This document shows positions 46,487 through 56,830 of a stretch of DNA of 64,000 nt, in pieces (positions within the stretch are counted from its first letter, which is position 1; each line of letters starts with the position of its first letter). The DNA comes from Meconema thalassinum (taxonomy: Eukaryota > Arthropoda > Insecta > Orthoptera > Tettigoniidae). The notes beneath the pieces were generated by a model. It was not told the DNA's origin. It made no database searches and was given only the letters and a program-made list of their open reading frames with translations. The stretch is from assembly GCA_946902985.2 (NCBI GenBank), contig OX336389.2:1079033788-1079097787 (forward strand), written 5' to 3'. The position numbers and the translations under genes were made by a program.

Positions 46487-46498
46487 AATATTAAAGGA
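46487..46498. repeat. Target-site duplication of the PLE, left copy (aatattaaagga)
   Basis: The same 12 bases stand at 49941-49952 on the other side of the PLE. PLE duplications vary in length, and 12 bases is within the usual range. Confidence 0.65.
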
Positions 46499-46738
46499 AT
46501 ACAAGTTTTTCGGGCTTGTAGGCCGTGGTCCAGACAGGATATCTCCCGACGTTTCACCGGAAACTGCGTCCGGCATTATCAAGGGTTCCGCTTCTTTCCT
46601 TGGTCAGCAGTGGAATGAGGAAGAGGTTTGAAATAATGGGTAACGGTTTGTAGAGGGGTATTGTTGTTTGAATATGACTGTTGGTTGGGTGGATCTTGGC
46701 GATGAACTAACGGCTGGAAGGTAGTTTTGATCTTCAAA

Positions 46739-48451
46739 TTAGCATGGTGAGCCGAGCGTTCTCTTCGCATTCCGGCTGGACCGTCTGATCTCACGTACAT
46801 TTTGCGGGGTGCGGTGCGTGCTCCGGCTTTGGCGACCGAGCTTGTGAGGGTCAGGTGTTCCCTGCGCGACTGCCGGGCTGTAGCGGGAAGGTTCTTCAGG
46901 TTGACGTGTGAGTGATTTCTTGGCCTTGGTGTTCCTAAGAGCCGGGATCCAAGTATTACGCACACGTTCAATTTCTTCCTTCCGATTGAAATTGTCGGGG
47001 TGTTTGAAGATTTCTATGGCTTCCCGTTGCAGCCTGGCGTGGTAGTGAGTGGTCGTGGAGAGTATCTCCGTGTCCCCGTACTGTACATCGTGACCGGGCA
47101 AGAGAGAATGCTCAGCGACTGACGATTTCTCAGTTTGACCCAGGCGGCTGTGTCTGTTATGTTCCTTGAGTCTGGTGGTCACGCTCCTCTTCGTCGTTCC
47201 TATGTACACCTTCCCACAGGAACACGGGATTCTGTAGACACCTGCAGTGGAGTGTGGGTGGCGCTTGTCTTTAGCGGATCGCAGCAAGTCCCGGATTTTG
47301 GCGGTGGGTTTATAAACTGTCTTCACCCCATAGGTCTTCAGTAATTTGCCTATCCTGTCCGTCACCTTCTTCACGTACGGGAGGAATGCGGTGGCCACCG
47401 GAGTTTCCTCAGAATCTTTCCTCGTGCTCCGGCGCCTGGGATGAGAGGCTCGCTCAATCTCCTTATTGCTGTATCCGTTGGCGCATAGGGCCCTCTTTAA
47501 ATGTTTCAGCTCTTGGTTGAGGTTGGATGGCTCACAGATTCTCCTAGCACGGTCTACCAAAGTTTTAATAACTCCGTGTTTCTGTCGGGGGTGGTGATTG
47601 GATGTCTTGTGTAGATACCGGTCGGTGTGTGTGGGTTTCCGGTATACGGTGTGCCCCAAGCGCAGGTCATTAGTCCTGGTGATCAGCACGTCAAGAAAGG
47701 CCAGGCAGTTGTCTTTCTCCTTCTCCATAGTAAATTTTATGCTGGTGTTGAGGCTGTTAAGGTGGTCCAGGAAACGTTCCAGCTCTTCCTCCCCGTGGCT
47801 CCAGACTACGAAGGTATCGTCAACATAACGTAGCCATACTTTCGGTTTGAGGGGTGCAGTCTCGATCGCCAACTGCTCGAACTTCTCCATGTAGAAGTTT
47901 GCAATCACAGGGCTTAGTGGGCTACCCATGGCAACTCCCTCTATTTGCTCGTAGAAGTTCTCGCGCAATAGGAAGTAGCTCGTGGCGAGGCAGTGGCGAA
48001 ACAAGTCAGTGATGTCTTCCGTGAAGAGCTCGGCAATCTGGTTTATGGATTCTTTCATAGGCACCTTCGTGAAGAGGGATACTACGTCAAAGCTGACTAG
48101 GCGGTCTTCAGGTTCTAGACGTATGTTCTGCAATTTCTCAATAAAATGGCCTGAATCCCTGACGTAAGTCTCAGTGTTACCGATGTGCGGTTGTAGAATG
48201 ATGGAGAGATGCTTGGCGATGGTGTAGTTTGGAGAGCCGATAGCACTCACGATAGGTCTCAGTGGAATGTCAGTTTTGTGTACTTTGGGTAGACCGTACA
48301 GCCTGGGAGGTAGAGCTTCACTCTTGCATGTATCCTTCTTCACGTGGTCTGGTAGTGAAGAGGCCTTGATTAACCTGTTGGTCTCTCTAAGTATCCGTGT
48401 TGTGGGGTCTTTCGTGAGTTTTCGGTATGTCTGAGGTTCTAGTAGCGACAG
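46739..48451 (-). pseudogene. PLE reverse transcriptase plus GIY-YIG endonuclease, left copy, N-terminus in gap
   Basis: About 570 codons, open from the gap to TAA. The RT has LPPRLYGLPKVHKTDIPLRPIVS, VSFDVVSLFTKVPMKESIN, the block GVAMGSPLSPVIANFYME, and the catalytic LRYVDDTFVVW. After a basic linker comes a GIY-YIG domain: AGVYRIPCSCGKVYIGTTKRSV, RLKEHNRHSR and AVEH-like SVAEHSLLPGH. PLE enzymes of this type nick DNA and prime reverse transcription at the nick. The frame is undamaged over the visible part. The N-terminal portion falls in the N run, so the annotation is partial, not proven broken. Confidence 0.85.
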
Positions 48452-48651
48452 NNNNNNNNNNNNNNNNNNNNNNNNNNNNNNNNNNNNNNNNNNNNNNNNN
48501 NNNNNNNNNNNNNNNNNNNNNNNNNNNNNNNNNNNNNNNNNNNNNNNNNNNNNNNNNNNNNNNNNNNNNNNNNNNNNNNNNNNNNNNNNNNNNNNNNNNN
48601 NNNNNNNNNNNNNNNNNNNNNNNNNNNNNNNNNNNNNNNNNNNNNNNNNNN
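48452..48651. other. Assembly gap (200 N)
   Basis: Exactly 200 N, a conventional placeholder. It sits at the centre of the inverted PLE copies, so its true size and the order of the flanks may be wrong. Confidence 0.99.
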
Positions 48652-48653
48652 AC

Positions 48654-49661
48654 ACCAGCATAAAATTTACTATGGAGAAGGAGAAAGACAACTGCCTGGC
48701 CTTTCTTGACGTGCTGATCACCAGGACTAATGACCTGCGCTTGGGGCACACCGTATACCGGAAACCCACACACACCGACCGGTATCTACACAAGACATCC
48801 AATCACCACCCCCGACAGAAACACGGAGTTATTAAAACTTTGGTAGACCGTGCTAGGAGAATCTGTGAGCCATACAACCTCAACCAAGAGCTGAAACATT
48901 TAAAGAGGGCCCTATGCGCCAACGGATACAGCAATAAGGAGATTGAGCGAGCCTCTCATCCCAGGCGCCGGAGCACGAGGAAAGATTCTGAGGAAACTCC
49001 GGTGGCCACCGCATTCCTCCCGTACGTGAAGAAGGTGACGGACAGGATAGGCAAATTACTGAAGACCTATGGGGTGAAGACAGTTTATAAACCCACCGCC
49101 AAAATCCGGGACTTGCTGCGATCCGCTAAAGACAAGCGCCACCCACACTCCACTGCAGGTGTCTACAGAATCCCGTGTTCCTGTGGGAAGGTGTACATAG
49201 GAACGACGAAGAGGAGCGTGACCACCAGACTCAAGGAACATAACAGACACAGCCGCCTGGGTCAAACTGAGAAATCGTCAGTCGCTGAGCATTCTCTCTT
49301 GCCCGGTCACGATGTACAGTACGGGGACACGGAGATACTCTCCACGACCACTCACTACCACGCCAGGCTGCAACGGGAAGCCATAGAAATCTTCAAACAC
49401 CCCGACAATTTCAATCGGAAGGAAGAAATTGAACGTGTGCGTAATACTTGGATCCCGGCTCTTAGGAACACCAAGGCCAAGAAATCACTCACACGTCAAC
49501 CTGAAGAACCTTCCCGCTACAGCCCGGCAGTCGCGCAGGGAACACCTGACCCTCACAAGCTCGGTCGCCAAAGCCGGAGCACGCACCGCACCCCGCAAAA
49601 TGTACGTGAGATCAGACGGTCCAGCCGGAATGCGAAGAGAACGCTCGGCTCACCATGCTAA
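48654..49661 (+). pseudogene. PLE polyprotein C-terminal half, right copy
   Basis: Opens out of the gap at TSIKFTMEKEKDNCLAFLDV, continues through the RT thumb, basic linker and GIY-YIG domain (AGVYRIPCSCGKVYIG) to the same stop after LGSPC. It differs from the left copy at CEPYNLNQ against CEPSNLNQ and little else. The palm with YVDD is not present on this side of the gap. Confidence 0.8.
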
Positions 49662-49816
49662 TTTGAAGATCAAAACTACCTTCCAGCCGTTAGTTCATCG
49701 CCAAGATCCACCCAACCAACAGTCATATTCAAACAACAATACCCCTCTACAAACCGTTACCCATTATTTCAAACCTCTTCCTCATTCCACTGCTGACCAA
49801 GGAAAGAAGCGGAACC

Positions 49817-49850
49817 CTTGATAATGCCGGACGCAGTTTCCGGTGAAACG
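49817..49850 (+). other. PLE 3' region with hammerhead-like motif (candidate)
   Basis: The sequence ttgataatg, then CCGGA-cgcagtt-TCCGG, then tgaaacgtc. This is a 5-bp stem flanked by a tgat.a box and a GAAA box followed by GTC, resembling the core of hammerhead ribozymes reported in PLEs. Two core positions differ from CTGATGA. The mirror copy is at 46550-46583 on the minus strand. Activity is not implied. Confidence 0.35.
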
Positions 49851-50188
49851 TCGGGAGATATCCTGTCTGGACCACGGCCTACAAGCCCGAAAAACTTGTA
49901 TTTAATTATGAACGCCGGCCGTGAAAGCCTAAGCTGTTATAATATTAAAGGAGTTACTGTACAGGTTTCAAACCTGTTACAAGCACTAAACCTGTACAAC
50001 GGTTTTAAAATGTGCTTAAGATTAGGAAATTTAAAGCTTTTAAGGACAATAAATTGTACAGTAATTATAACTTTTATAAATTAGGTAGGATACAAGCACT
50101 ATTGGACTGCCCTTATGGTAAGCGAAGAGGCTATAAACAAATAGATTACATTCCTGATCGTAGCAGGAGGAAAAAGTAGAATTAAAAA

Positions 50189-50501
50189 CGGAGGTCACCG
50201 CTATTTTTAAACAGAAACTACTAGATGTGACATACAAAAATGTTCAGGTCGTATTAACGAAGCCTGGAGAAAGAAAATAATCAGGTACAAAAGTTTAAAG
50301 ATTAGAAGATTAATAATTCCTTAACTAGCAGGATAAGAAAACGGGAAATTAATAAATGGTTACTATAACCGTTTCTAGTTATGCGAAATTGAATAAGTGA
50401 TAATGCAGGTCACCTTTGTGAACCTGGATAAACAATTAGAAAATTAGAATTTCCTGATTACAATAGGAAAAGTACGTTCTAAAACGTGGACTCTAGCCAC
50501 G
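50189..50501. other. Hairpin series in the BEL-A LTR
   Basis: In order: CGG-aggtca-CCG (50189-50200); CAGG-t-CGT...ACG-aag-CCTG (50245-50266); CCT...AGG (about 50319-50332); GGTT-actat-AACC (50358-50370); CAGGT-CAC-cttt-GTG-a-ACCTG (50406-50426); TTTCCT...AGGAAA (50450-50470); CGTGG-actctag-CCACG (50485-50501). The pattern is a roughly 130-170 bp unit repeated twice plus a partial third. Stems pair at the same places as in LTR1 but with other bases. Confidence 0.6.
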
Positions 50502-51650
50502 ATTATATTGAAACCGAGAGAATAAGTGAAATGTCCAACAAGATGGGAGGGAGCCTCTATGGGCTAAGCCTCGTAGAAAAAAGGAATACAACATTTTAAT
50601 TTAACCTAAATTTGTTAGTAAATGGTATTGGAGGAAAGGAAATGAGGATTTACAGTTCTGGCCAATTTATTGCTCTAACGAACGCGGCGCGGTTGAAATG
50701 AGCACACACAAATTTGAAGCACTGATCGTTTGAATATGTTCACTATTGTAGTGTATGAAAGTTCGTAGAACAAGAGAAAGTTATTTCAGTTTATGGAAAG
50801 AAGTTGGTTGAATTTGACTTGCATAAGTTTATTGCGTTGGAAAGTTTATGGTTTGCAGTTAGTAGTTCCATTTAACTTGAAGTTCCAGCAATTTGACGGT
50901 GTTGAGCATAGTTCTTAGCAGTTTGAAGTATTTTAGAAATGGAAAATTCTAGAGCGCTAATGCCAGTTAAATAGGGCAATAGAGTTCCCACGGTGGAAAA
51001 AGCTAAGTTTATAGACAGCTGTTAATTTGACTTGAATCCCTCGTTGTGGGAAGGTATTCCCATTTACTTCGTACAAAAAGTACTAAATGTCATGTTATAA
51101 AGCCAGCCTGGATAGCTAAAGCCTGACAAAGAAAATCCCACGAAGACGGTTATTGCACAATAGTGAGCAATTCCCCGCACTATCTATAAATTTCTATTAA
51201 AAGCGTTTAGCATTTTAAAACCATTAAAATATGTCTAAAATCATTGAAGATTTGTACTTAGCTGTTTCATAGCTGCAGAGAGTAGATGTTCCTGGCGACC
51301 GTTAGCCTACATCCACAACATGGCGGCGATTTAAAAATGTACCTCGGTGGAGAGGAGGTAGCCTCTTAGAAAGGTCAAACTCACAGGTTGACGACTAGAT
51401 TAGAAGTGAGAGCAGCAGAACAGAGCGCGGAGGGACCAGGGAGACGAGGGAGAGGGGGGTAAAAGACAAGGGAACATGTATCAGAATGTGAAACATTGAA
51501 AAATGAACACTCTTTTTACAAATAAGGTTTCTTCATGGAGATGTTAGCTGACGACGAAGACGACGTCTGGTGTTTCGGTGTGTAAATCCTATTGAGCTGG
51601 ATAAGTCCGAAGAACTTCGGTGGTTTGCTGCGATATGCCGCTAGGGTAAA

Positions 51651-51657
51651 TTTTATA
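51651..51657 (-). promoter_or_regulatory. TATA box of the BEL-A LTR (candidate)
   Basis: Minus strand TATAAAA about 180 bases inside the LTR from its 5' end. The younger LTRs have TATATATA-type runs at the matching place (18234-18245, 28908-28919, near 37421, near 45933, near 7562). If used, U3 would be only about 210 bases and the rest of the LTR (about 2.7 kb) would be R and U5. Confidence 0.4.
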
Positions 51658-51815
51658 GTAGATACACATCTGGAACAGACTCAAACACACAATAAATTCC
51701 TGCTCAAATGAAAGAAGAAATACAAAGGGATCACTGTTGGTGTCTGTGAAGAGGGAAAGAAAGAAATAATGAAAGAATTAAAGCAAATAGCAGCAATTGC
51801 TAATTCTAACTGAAC

Positions 51816-51835
51816 GTGTATTCCGAGGAATACAC
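51816..51835. repeat. Terminal palindrome at the outer BEL-A LTR end
   Basis: gtgtattccgaggaatacac, a 9+9 bp palindrome two bases from the LTR terminus. LTR1-LTR5 have gtgtattccaaagaatacac (for example 7704-7723), with 8+8 paired bases. Conservation of pairing at the integrase end suggests a functional site, possibly for end processing. Function inferred only. Confidence 0.6.
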
Positions 51836-51837
51836 CA

Positions 51838-52098
51838 CACGCCAAACATCTTCACGGTCATAGTTTTACGTCTGCTCTTTCGACAGCATCTCTGGTATCT
51901 TCTAGAAATGGGTCCGCCCTTGTTCTCTCGTACAGGAACCGAACTGGATCCACCCTTGTTCGCTCGTACTGGTATATCTTCTGTTCTTCTTAACATCCGC
52001 GTAGAATTCATTTTTGATGTATTTGTATCCGTATTTTTATTCATTTGTTGGACAATAATTTTGACGGCACAGCAGGAGTAAATGGTTATCTCCTATGC
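51838..52098 (-). pseudogene. Unidentified ORF interrupted by the BEL-A insertion
   Basis: Minus-strand open frame of about 87 codons from after a TAG (52099-52101) to the LTR junction. It is rich in Lys/Arg/Ser, with a degenerate internal repeat (PVRANKGGSSS / PVRENKGGPIS) and RCCRKSRRKTMTVKMFGV at the LTR. In sense orientation the frame opens next to gtaacgcatag, which could be a splice acceptor. It may be a host exon or part of another transposon. No family is recognised and no start can be chosen. Confidence 0.25.
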
Positions 52099-52101
52099 GT
52101 T

Positions 52102-53120
52102 ACAGTTCATTACGTCACTCGAGAAATGCTCATCGTCTCCATGGGCTATGTTCCCCTTAACAGAGTTTACTTAGCAATTCATCACAACTTCTTCCAAGTT
52201 ATTCACGATCATCCCTCTAAATTTCAATTCAATAACTATGGTGGTAATAATATTCGTAGAAAAATGTTTATAGCACTTTAAAGTCTCCAGTTTATACGTT
52301 GCTCGTTGTACTTACAATATTTCGAAGTTACGTAGAATATTGATGGCGATAAATTAATTATTTTCGTAAGAAATAATGTTTTCTTGACGAAAATACTTTG
52401 TTGAATAATTTCTAGTTTAATGTCTTTAAGATTTCTTCTTTAAAATATCTTCCTTAACATTCACTTCCACTTATAAGCTGCGTGTGCGCTTTTTATATAT
52501 GTATAACTTCTACAAGGTTCAAATTTTGCCAATTTCCGCAGTTGTTCAATAATTACAAATTTCACTAGTTCACTTTAGAACTCAAGTATATTCAAACATA
52601 ATGTGTCCTGCACCGAGTAATTACACTCATTACTTAAATATTGGTGCACTCCCCCACTGTAATAAATACACGTCCATCTTCTACGAAGATTTCAATCGAA
52701 CAAGCCATGAGTAATCTTCCATATCCCCCACTCCTATTTAAAGTTTAGCGTCCTCATAAAAAACTCGCGCTTTAAGTTGGCGGATTTTACAATCATCCTT
52801 ATTACTCTGCAATTAGACTTCTGTTTTCATCCCGGAATGTCTTGAAAATTCCAAAATAATTTTAGACGTCTTTCCAATAAGTCAAACACTTTTAATTAAC
52901 CTCGTAATGGGTAAAGAGAATCTTGCTAATTGCGCCTTTCGTAATATATCCATTGGCTTCGGTGAGTCACGTGATATCTTCCTGACGCGTTTATGGCGCA
53001 CGTGTCTAGCTTTGCGGGTTTGCATAATATCTTCCTGCCCGCACGAGTTCCTTGTCGGCTAGTTGGCTTCAAAAATAAACAGATTTTGTTCCGCCTCTAA
53101 GCTTGTTTTTCCACGGTGAA
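52102..53120. other. No gene recognised
   Basis: AT-rich, without long ORFs or recognisable repeats. It ends in a slightly CpG-richer stretch (52960-53060, with gtcacgtgat and cgcacgtg E-box-like words) that leads into the promoter-like site at 53130. Confidence 0.5.
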
Positions 53121-53129
53121 TTTTCTGAT

Positions 53130-53225
53130 TGGCCGGTTCTAGTTGCTAACATACTTCTTGTAAACTGGTTCTCTGCACACATCCAGACTATATAAAATTT
53201 ATCATGGGCCACGTTTCATTACAGC
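53130..53225 (+). promoter_or_regulatory. TATA-type promoter-like site
   Basis: An inverted CCAAT box (gattggcc near 53130), then TATATAAAA at 53189-53197 and an initiator-like ttcattac about 28 bases downstream (near 53216). The arrangement fits a Pol II core promoter on the plus strand. No convincing ORF follows within 1 kb. It may instead belong to an unrecognised LTR, since aataaa follows near 53330. Confidence 0.25.
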
Positions 53226-53230
53226 CAAAT

Positions 53231-54215
53231 ACTCAATCTTACGCACCGCAAATTCGAGTACAGTACGTTTCCTTCGTTGCCTTTAGTATATATGTACCCG
53301 ATAGGGCACAATCCCTTAGGCCTGGATAAAAATAAATTGATCTCGGGGGTGGTGCGTTCGTTATAGTATCTAACTTAAAGGCCTAAAATGAAGGGAACAG
53401 GTGGCTAACAATTACAGAAATGGCGTAGACTCACATCTTACTGAGTCCGTAATTTATTCCTAACAAAATACTGGCAGAAAGAAATTACAGAAATAAAACA
53501 AATAATAAAACCCCAACTGACATCAAACAAAGAAAAACCAACACCATCTAAGTTTAATAAAAACAACAAAGAATATGTGATATCCCAGTGCGCCCCTCTT
53601 ATCAAAATACTAGAACAAACCTCATCCCACAGGATGCAACCTTAATAACAGCTGAGTTCAAAACCATTGAATTTACATTAAATCATTACATCACGTTACT
53701 CAGCTGTGCGAGGTGGTCAAAAACTACATTAAATTGACTGTCAACTGCCTCTAACACGAATTTGGGTCAAAAACAAACTGCAGTTGCCCTTACTGATTTT
53801 ATTATAAACAAATAGTGTTATTCTGATTTTTATGTCACACAAATATACACTCAAATAGGGAACAGGACTATTTTACACAGATAATGACGAGTGCCTTTCA
53901 TAGACGGGCTTCGGACCAAAAGGGGGGCCCAACCTACGTCGGGCTAATATAACTACGATATTTAGGGCGGGCGGATCATATCAAATTATACGGGCAAGGC
54001 ACAGGACAAAATTTACAACAAAAATAAACACGGGCCGAACTCGGACGAACAAAAGAAAACTACAATCCACGTACAGTGGTACAAGCAAAGAAATACGAAT
54101 CCGCATGGCAAGACGACATGAACCCTAAATTAATTATCTAACAACGGTAAGCGGTAATTACAGCTTTGACCAAAACGAGACAGATAGTCGCTCCTACATT
54201 ACACAATGGCTCGCG
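53231..54215. other. No gene recognised
   Basis: Low-complexity A-rich stretches (53460-53560) and no ORF with recognisable content on either strand. Confidence 0.5.
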
Positions 54216-54228
54216 CGGGGCGGCAGTG

Positions 54229-54239
54229 ACTATAAATAG
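54229..54239 (+). promoter_or_regulatory. TATA-like site (ctataaatagc)
   Basis: ctataaatagc preceded by the GC-rich gcgcggggcggcagtga. It looks like a TATA box, but no initiator match or downstream gene is evident. Confidence 0.2.
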
Positions 54240-56350
54240 CTCTCTACCTAAGCAGCTGTCAAAGCAAAACAAACCTCAGCTGTGCGTACATTATGCGAAA
54301 ATACAAATGGAATTTATAATATGATGGTGTACCTCGGCGGGGGGATTGAACCAGTGTTTCTTCAAGGTGTCCCTGAAAAACACATATATATTTTCCCATG
54401 CGTGTGTGACAGACAACTTTCTCTGTTTTGAGGCATGGACCCTCTCATACAGAAACAACAACAACAACAAATGTACCATTACGTGCATCACGACGCCCCT
54501 CGTATCAACATACGGCTATCGCACGTGGTACGAACCTCGGCTAACCACGCCGGCAACCTCGTTCCCCATCAGGGCCATCACACGCAAATATCACACACGC
54601 TCCTGCGGGAACAACTCACCATAACACATTCGTAACATCTCGCCAGACACTGGTTCGACCCCGCCGGTCTCACGGAAAGTAAAAGGGGCAAAGGGTCACT
54701 CAATATGCCTCATTATGTGGCGAAAAACTATCCTCACTGGAATTTATTAATCTCACGATAAACAAAATATAAACAAACTATGGTCAAAGTCATTAACATC
54801 ATTACATTAAATGCCACACGGACAAAACACCAAAACGTCACGTGAATTTAATCTTACGTGCCCTGGCTCACGAATCATTCTTACCTATATGGACACCCTC
54901 GTACCATTTGAGCCCAATCATATGCATTAAACTGACAATGGCGAGTACACACACAACTCCTAACCAGAACATGCTGATCGTTAAACAACTTGACCCCCGT
55001 ACCTATACTGACGGTGACTAACATAGTCACGCGAGCTACTGTTTCTACTTTACTGTCCGCCCCCCCCCCCCTTTCGTAAGTTATATACCCATAATTTGAA
55101 ATCCAATACTCATCATTTCTGCCATCCAGGTGAGGTGGTCTGCATGGTGTCCTGGGTTCACTCAGACCCACCACCTTAGCCCATGGTGCTGACTCGCCAA
55201 CTGGAGTCCATAATCCTGCCCATTCTTACGCGCTGGGATTCACTCACACAGATATCTGCCTCCAACACAGGCAACACTGATATTTTTCACATACACTGAA
55301 ATTACAGTGAAAGTACACTGAAATTGATAACACATATATTTACACATCGGAAAGTCACTTGTAAAATGTTCTTCCCTATCGCTTCTAGCTGGTGGGACTT
55401 GCCTCTATCGGGCTCCGAACCTCGTTCACTTGACCTTGCGTTGGTGGACCCGTACCGTTTTGTTCGACACACTCTCAGGATTCAAAACAAGGTTAACCTG
55501 GACCGAACCATAGTTTCGTTAGGCGTTAACTTTGAGATTCCGTCTGGCAACACTAGTGACGTCATGATTCGAGCGCTCAGTCCCGTACTTCGGCAATCAG
55601 CGGGGATCATTCAGTACCCCGTGTACTTGTCGCTATCGCAACAGCAAGTATAGCACTGGGTGCAATGTCCAACACCCGATTTCCCTTTCGGTTCTTGACT
55701 CTAACCAGTATCACTTAATGCACGATATCTCAAATACTTCATTATACTTGCTAAGTACTTCGTGGCTCCAGCTTGCGGCTGGTATACACTCAGGTACCGA
55801 CACGACCTCAACAGTCAGTCACATGAAGTCTATACAAGAATGAACCCCCGCGCGTCGTGCTCTGGGCTTATATTGGCAGGCCGTTGATACACAATGGACA
55901 TATTGCCGCCAAAAAATCCGCTCCTCAGGAAATGGACGCAGATTCACGAGCGATAGCTCATATTGTCACTTTAAATGGGCAGGTACCGAATATCCAGTTC
56001 TGATTAGGATTTGATCGTGGAGAAACTCTACAGATGTCATTGCATCTCGACGCTTGCAAATAGTCCCAAGTAGCGTCTTTTGCTCCCCCGCCAGGCTGAG
56101 TTCCGCGCTGTTTCGGAGATCACTACGCCTGCGAACTTAAAAATCCACCAATACCGTGTGCTATCTCCGGTGTCTTACCAAATTTAAGGATTTTTCTTGC
56201 ACCAAAAAACAGTTTCTTTTTCTGAACACAGCTCTTCTTTCCTTTTAAATTTTCATAATCTAGTTTTCCAATTAATTTATTCGCGCAGCTTTCTATTGTC
56301 CTGGGTCATGTACCTTGGTTTTACAACCCACGCTGGCCCATCCTGCAGCA
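54240..56350. other. No gene recognised
   Basis: Several small ORFs on both strands without recognisable families. Notable bits: a CAA repeat (54447-54470), B-box-like words ggttcgacccc (54651, plus) and ggttcaatccc (54345, minus) without matching A boxes, a run of 12-13 C at 55059-55071, and AG/GTAAGA on the minus strand near 54886, a possible splice donor at the end of a 97-codon ORF. None is enough for a call. Confidence 0.4.
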
Positions 56351-56356
56351 CTGGTA

Positions 56357-56830
56357 TCATAAATGTTCAGTGACTAGCATACAATAAGTCTCCAGCACAA
56401 ACAAGGAGCTGGGACTGGCCAAGTCTTCTAGGAAAGGGCTAGTGCGTACCTGTGCTCTATTGTCCTGGGGTGGGTGCGCCTTTCCATCTCTGCACTGCGC
56501 TCTGAGCTGGCAATATTCTACCAGTAGCGAAAGAATATATTGATACCTTTCTGTATTAAATGCTTCAAAATTACATTCAAATTTTGCCCTTCGGTTACAC
56601 TTTAGTATATCATCCATCACCAGTGTAAATAGCAATGAGAGTACACTCCCTTGTTTTAATCCATGTTCAATTTCAAACCATCCTGTTTTGCCTACTTGAG
56701 TCTTGACACAACTGCAACAATTGCTGTACATCGCTTTTGTGATTTGCATTATTCCTTCACCAATACCTTTTTGTTTTTGGCTTTGCCAAACTCTGTCTCT
56801 AGGGACCATAAATGTCAGTGAATGTGATCT
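56357..56830 (-). pseudogene. RTE-like LINE reverse transcriptase fragment
   Basis: The frame reads VPRDRVWQSQKQKGIGEGIMQ, AMYSNCCSCVKTQVGKTGWF and GLKQGSVLSLLFTLVMDDIL, the RT fingers/palm stretch ahead of the FADD box in RTE-like LINEs. The FADD box itself is missing, because the protein runs into unrelated codons after DDILK. It is a short decayed piece without visible ends. Confidence 0.65.

Larger units (their letters stand above)
46098..46498 (-). repeat. BEL-A 5' LTR, segment 2
   Basis: The LTR resumes after the array with the second GGAGC copy (46098-46102), then gagctgtatttgcctc and similarity to LTR1 5450-5790 (for example agaattagct). It ends where the PLE is inserted. Confidence 0.8.
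46499..49940. mobile_element. Penelope-like element insertion: two head-to-head copies around a gap
   Basis: The left copy reads on the minus strand (46499-48451) and the right copy on the plus strand (48652-49940). 46499-47748 and 48652-49901 are reverse complements with a constant coordinate sum of 96,400, so there are no indels in 1250 bp. Both 3' ends point outward. The right end has 39 further bases (with ggccgtgaaagcct) missing on the left. It is inserted in the BEL-A LTR. Confidence 0.8.
49941..51837 (-). repeat. BEL-A 5' LTR, segment 3 (outer end)
   Basis: The LTR resumes after the PLE with the second aatattaaagga (49941-49952) and runs to gaatacacca at 51837, followed by unrelated DNA. 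Blocks shared with LTR1 include gaaagttattt, aaagcccgac and the ctgttggtgt box. The summed BEL-A LTR is about 3.0 kb. The TSD of BEL-A would start cacgc (51838-51842), but its partner lies outside the window. Confidence 0.85.

Noticed and set aside
46739..48802. A continuous 687-codon minus-strand ORF across the N gap
   Set aside because: The frame passes through 200 N and its first part is the antisense of the right-hand PLE copy. Only 46739-48451 is supported.
54336..54665. tRNA gene or tRNA-derived SINE from B-box-like words
   Set aside because: The two words face opposite ways and no A box or cloverleaf can be drawn.
54881..55174. 97-codon minus ORF with a splice-donor-like end as a host exon
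   Set aside because: It depends on a 12-13 base C homopolymer, has no acceptor or recognised domain, and may be chance.
55324..55653. 109-codon plus ORF as a gene
   Set aside because: No recognisable motif, no supporting context, and its length is possible by chance in this composition.
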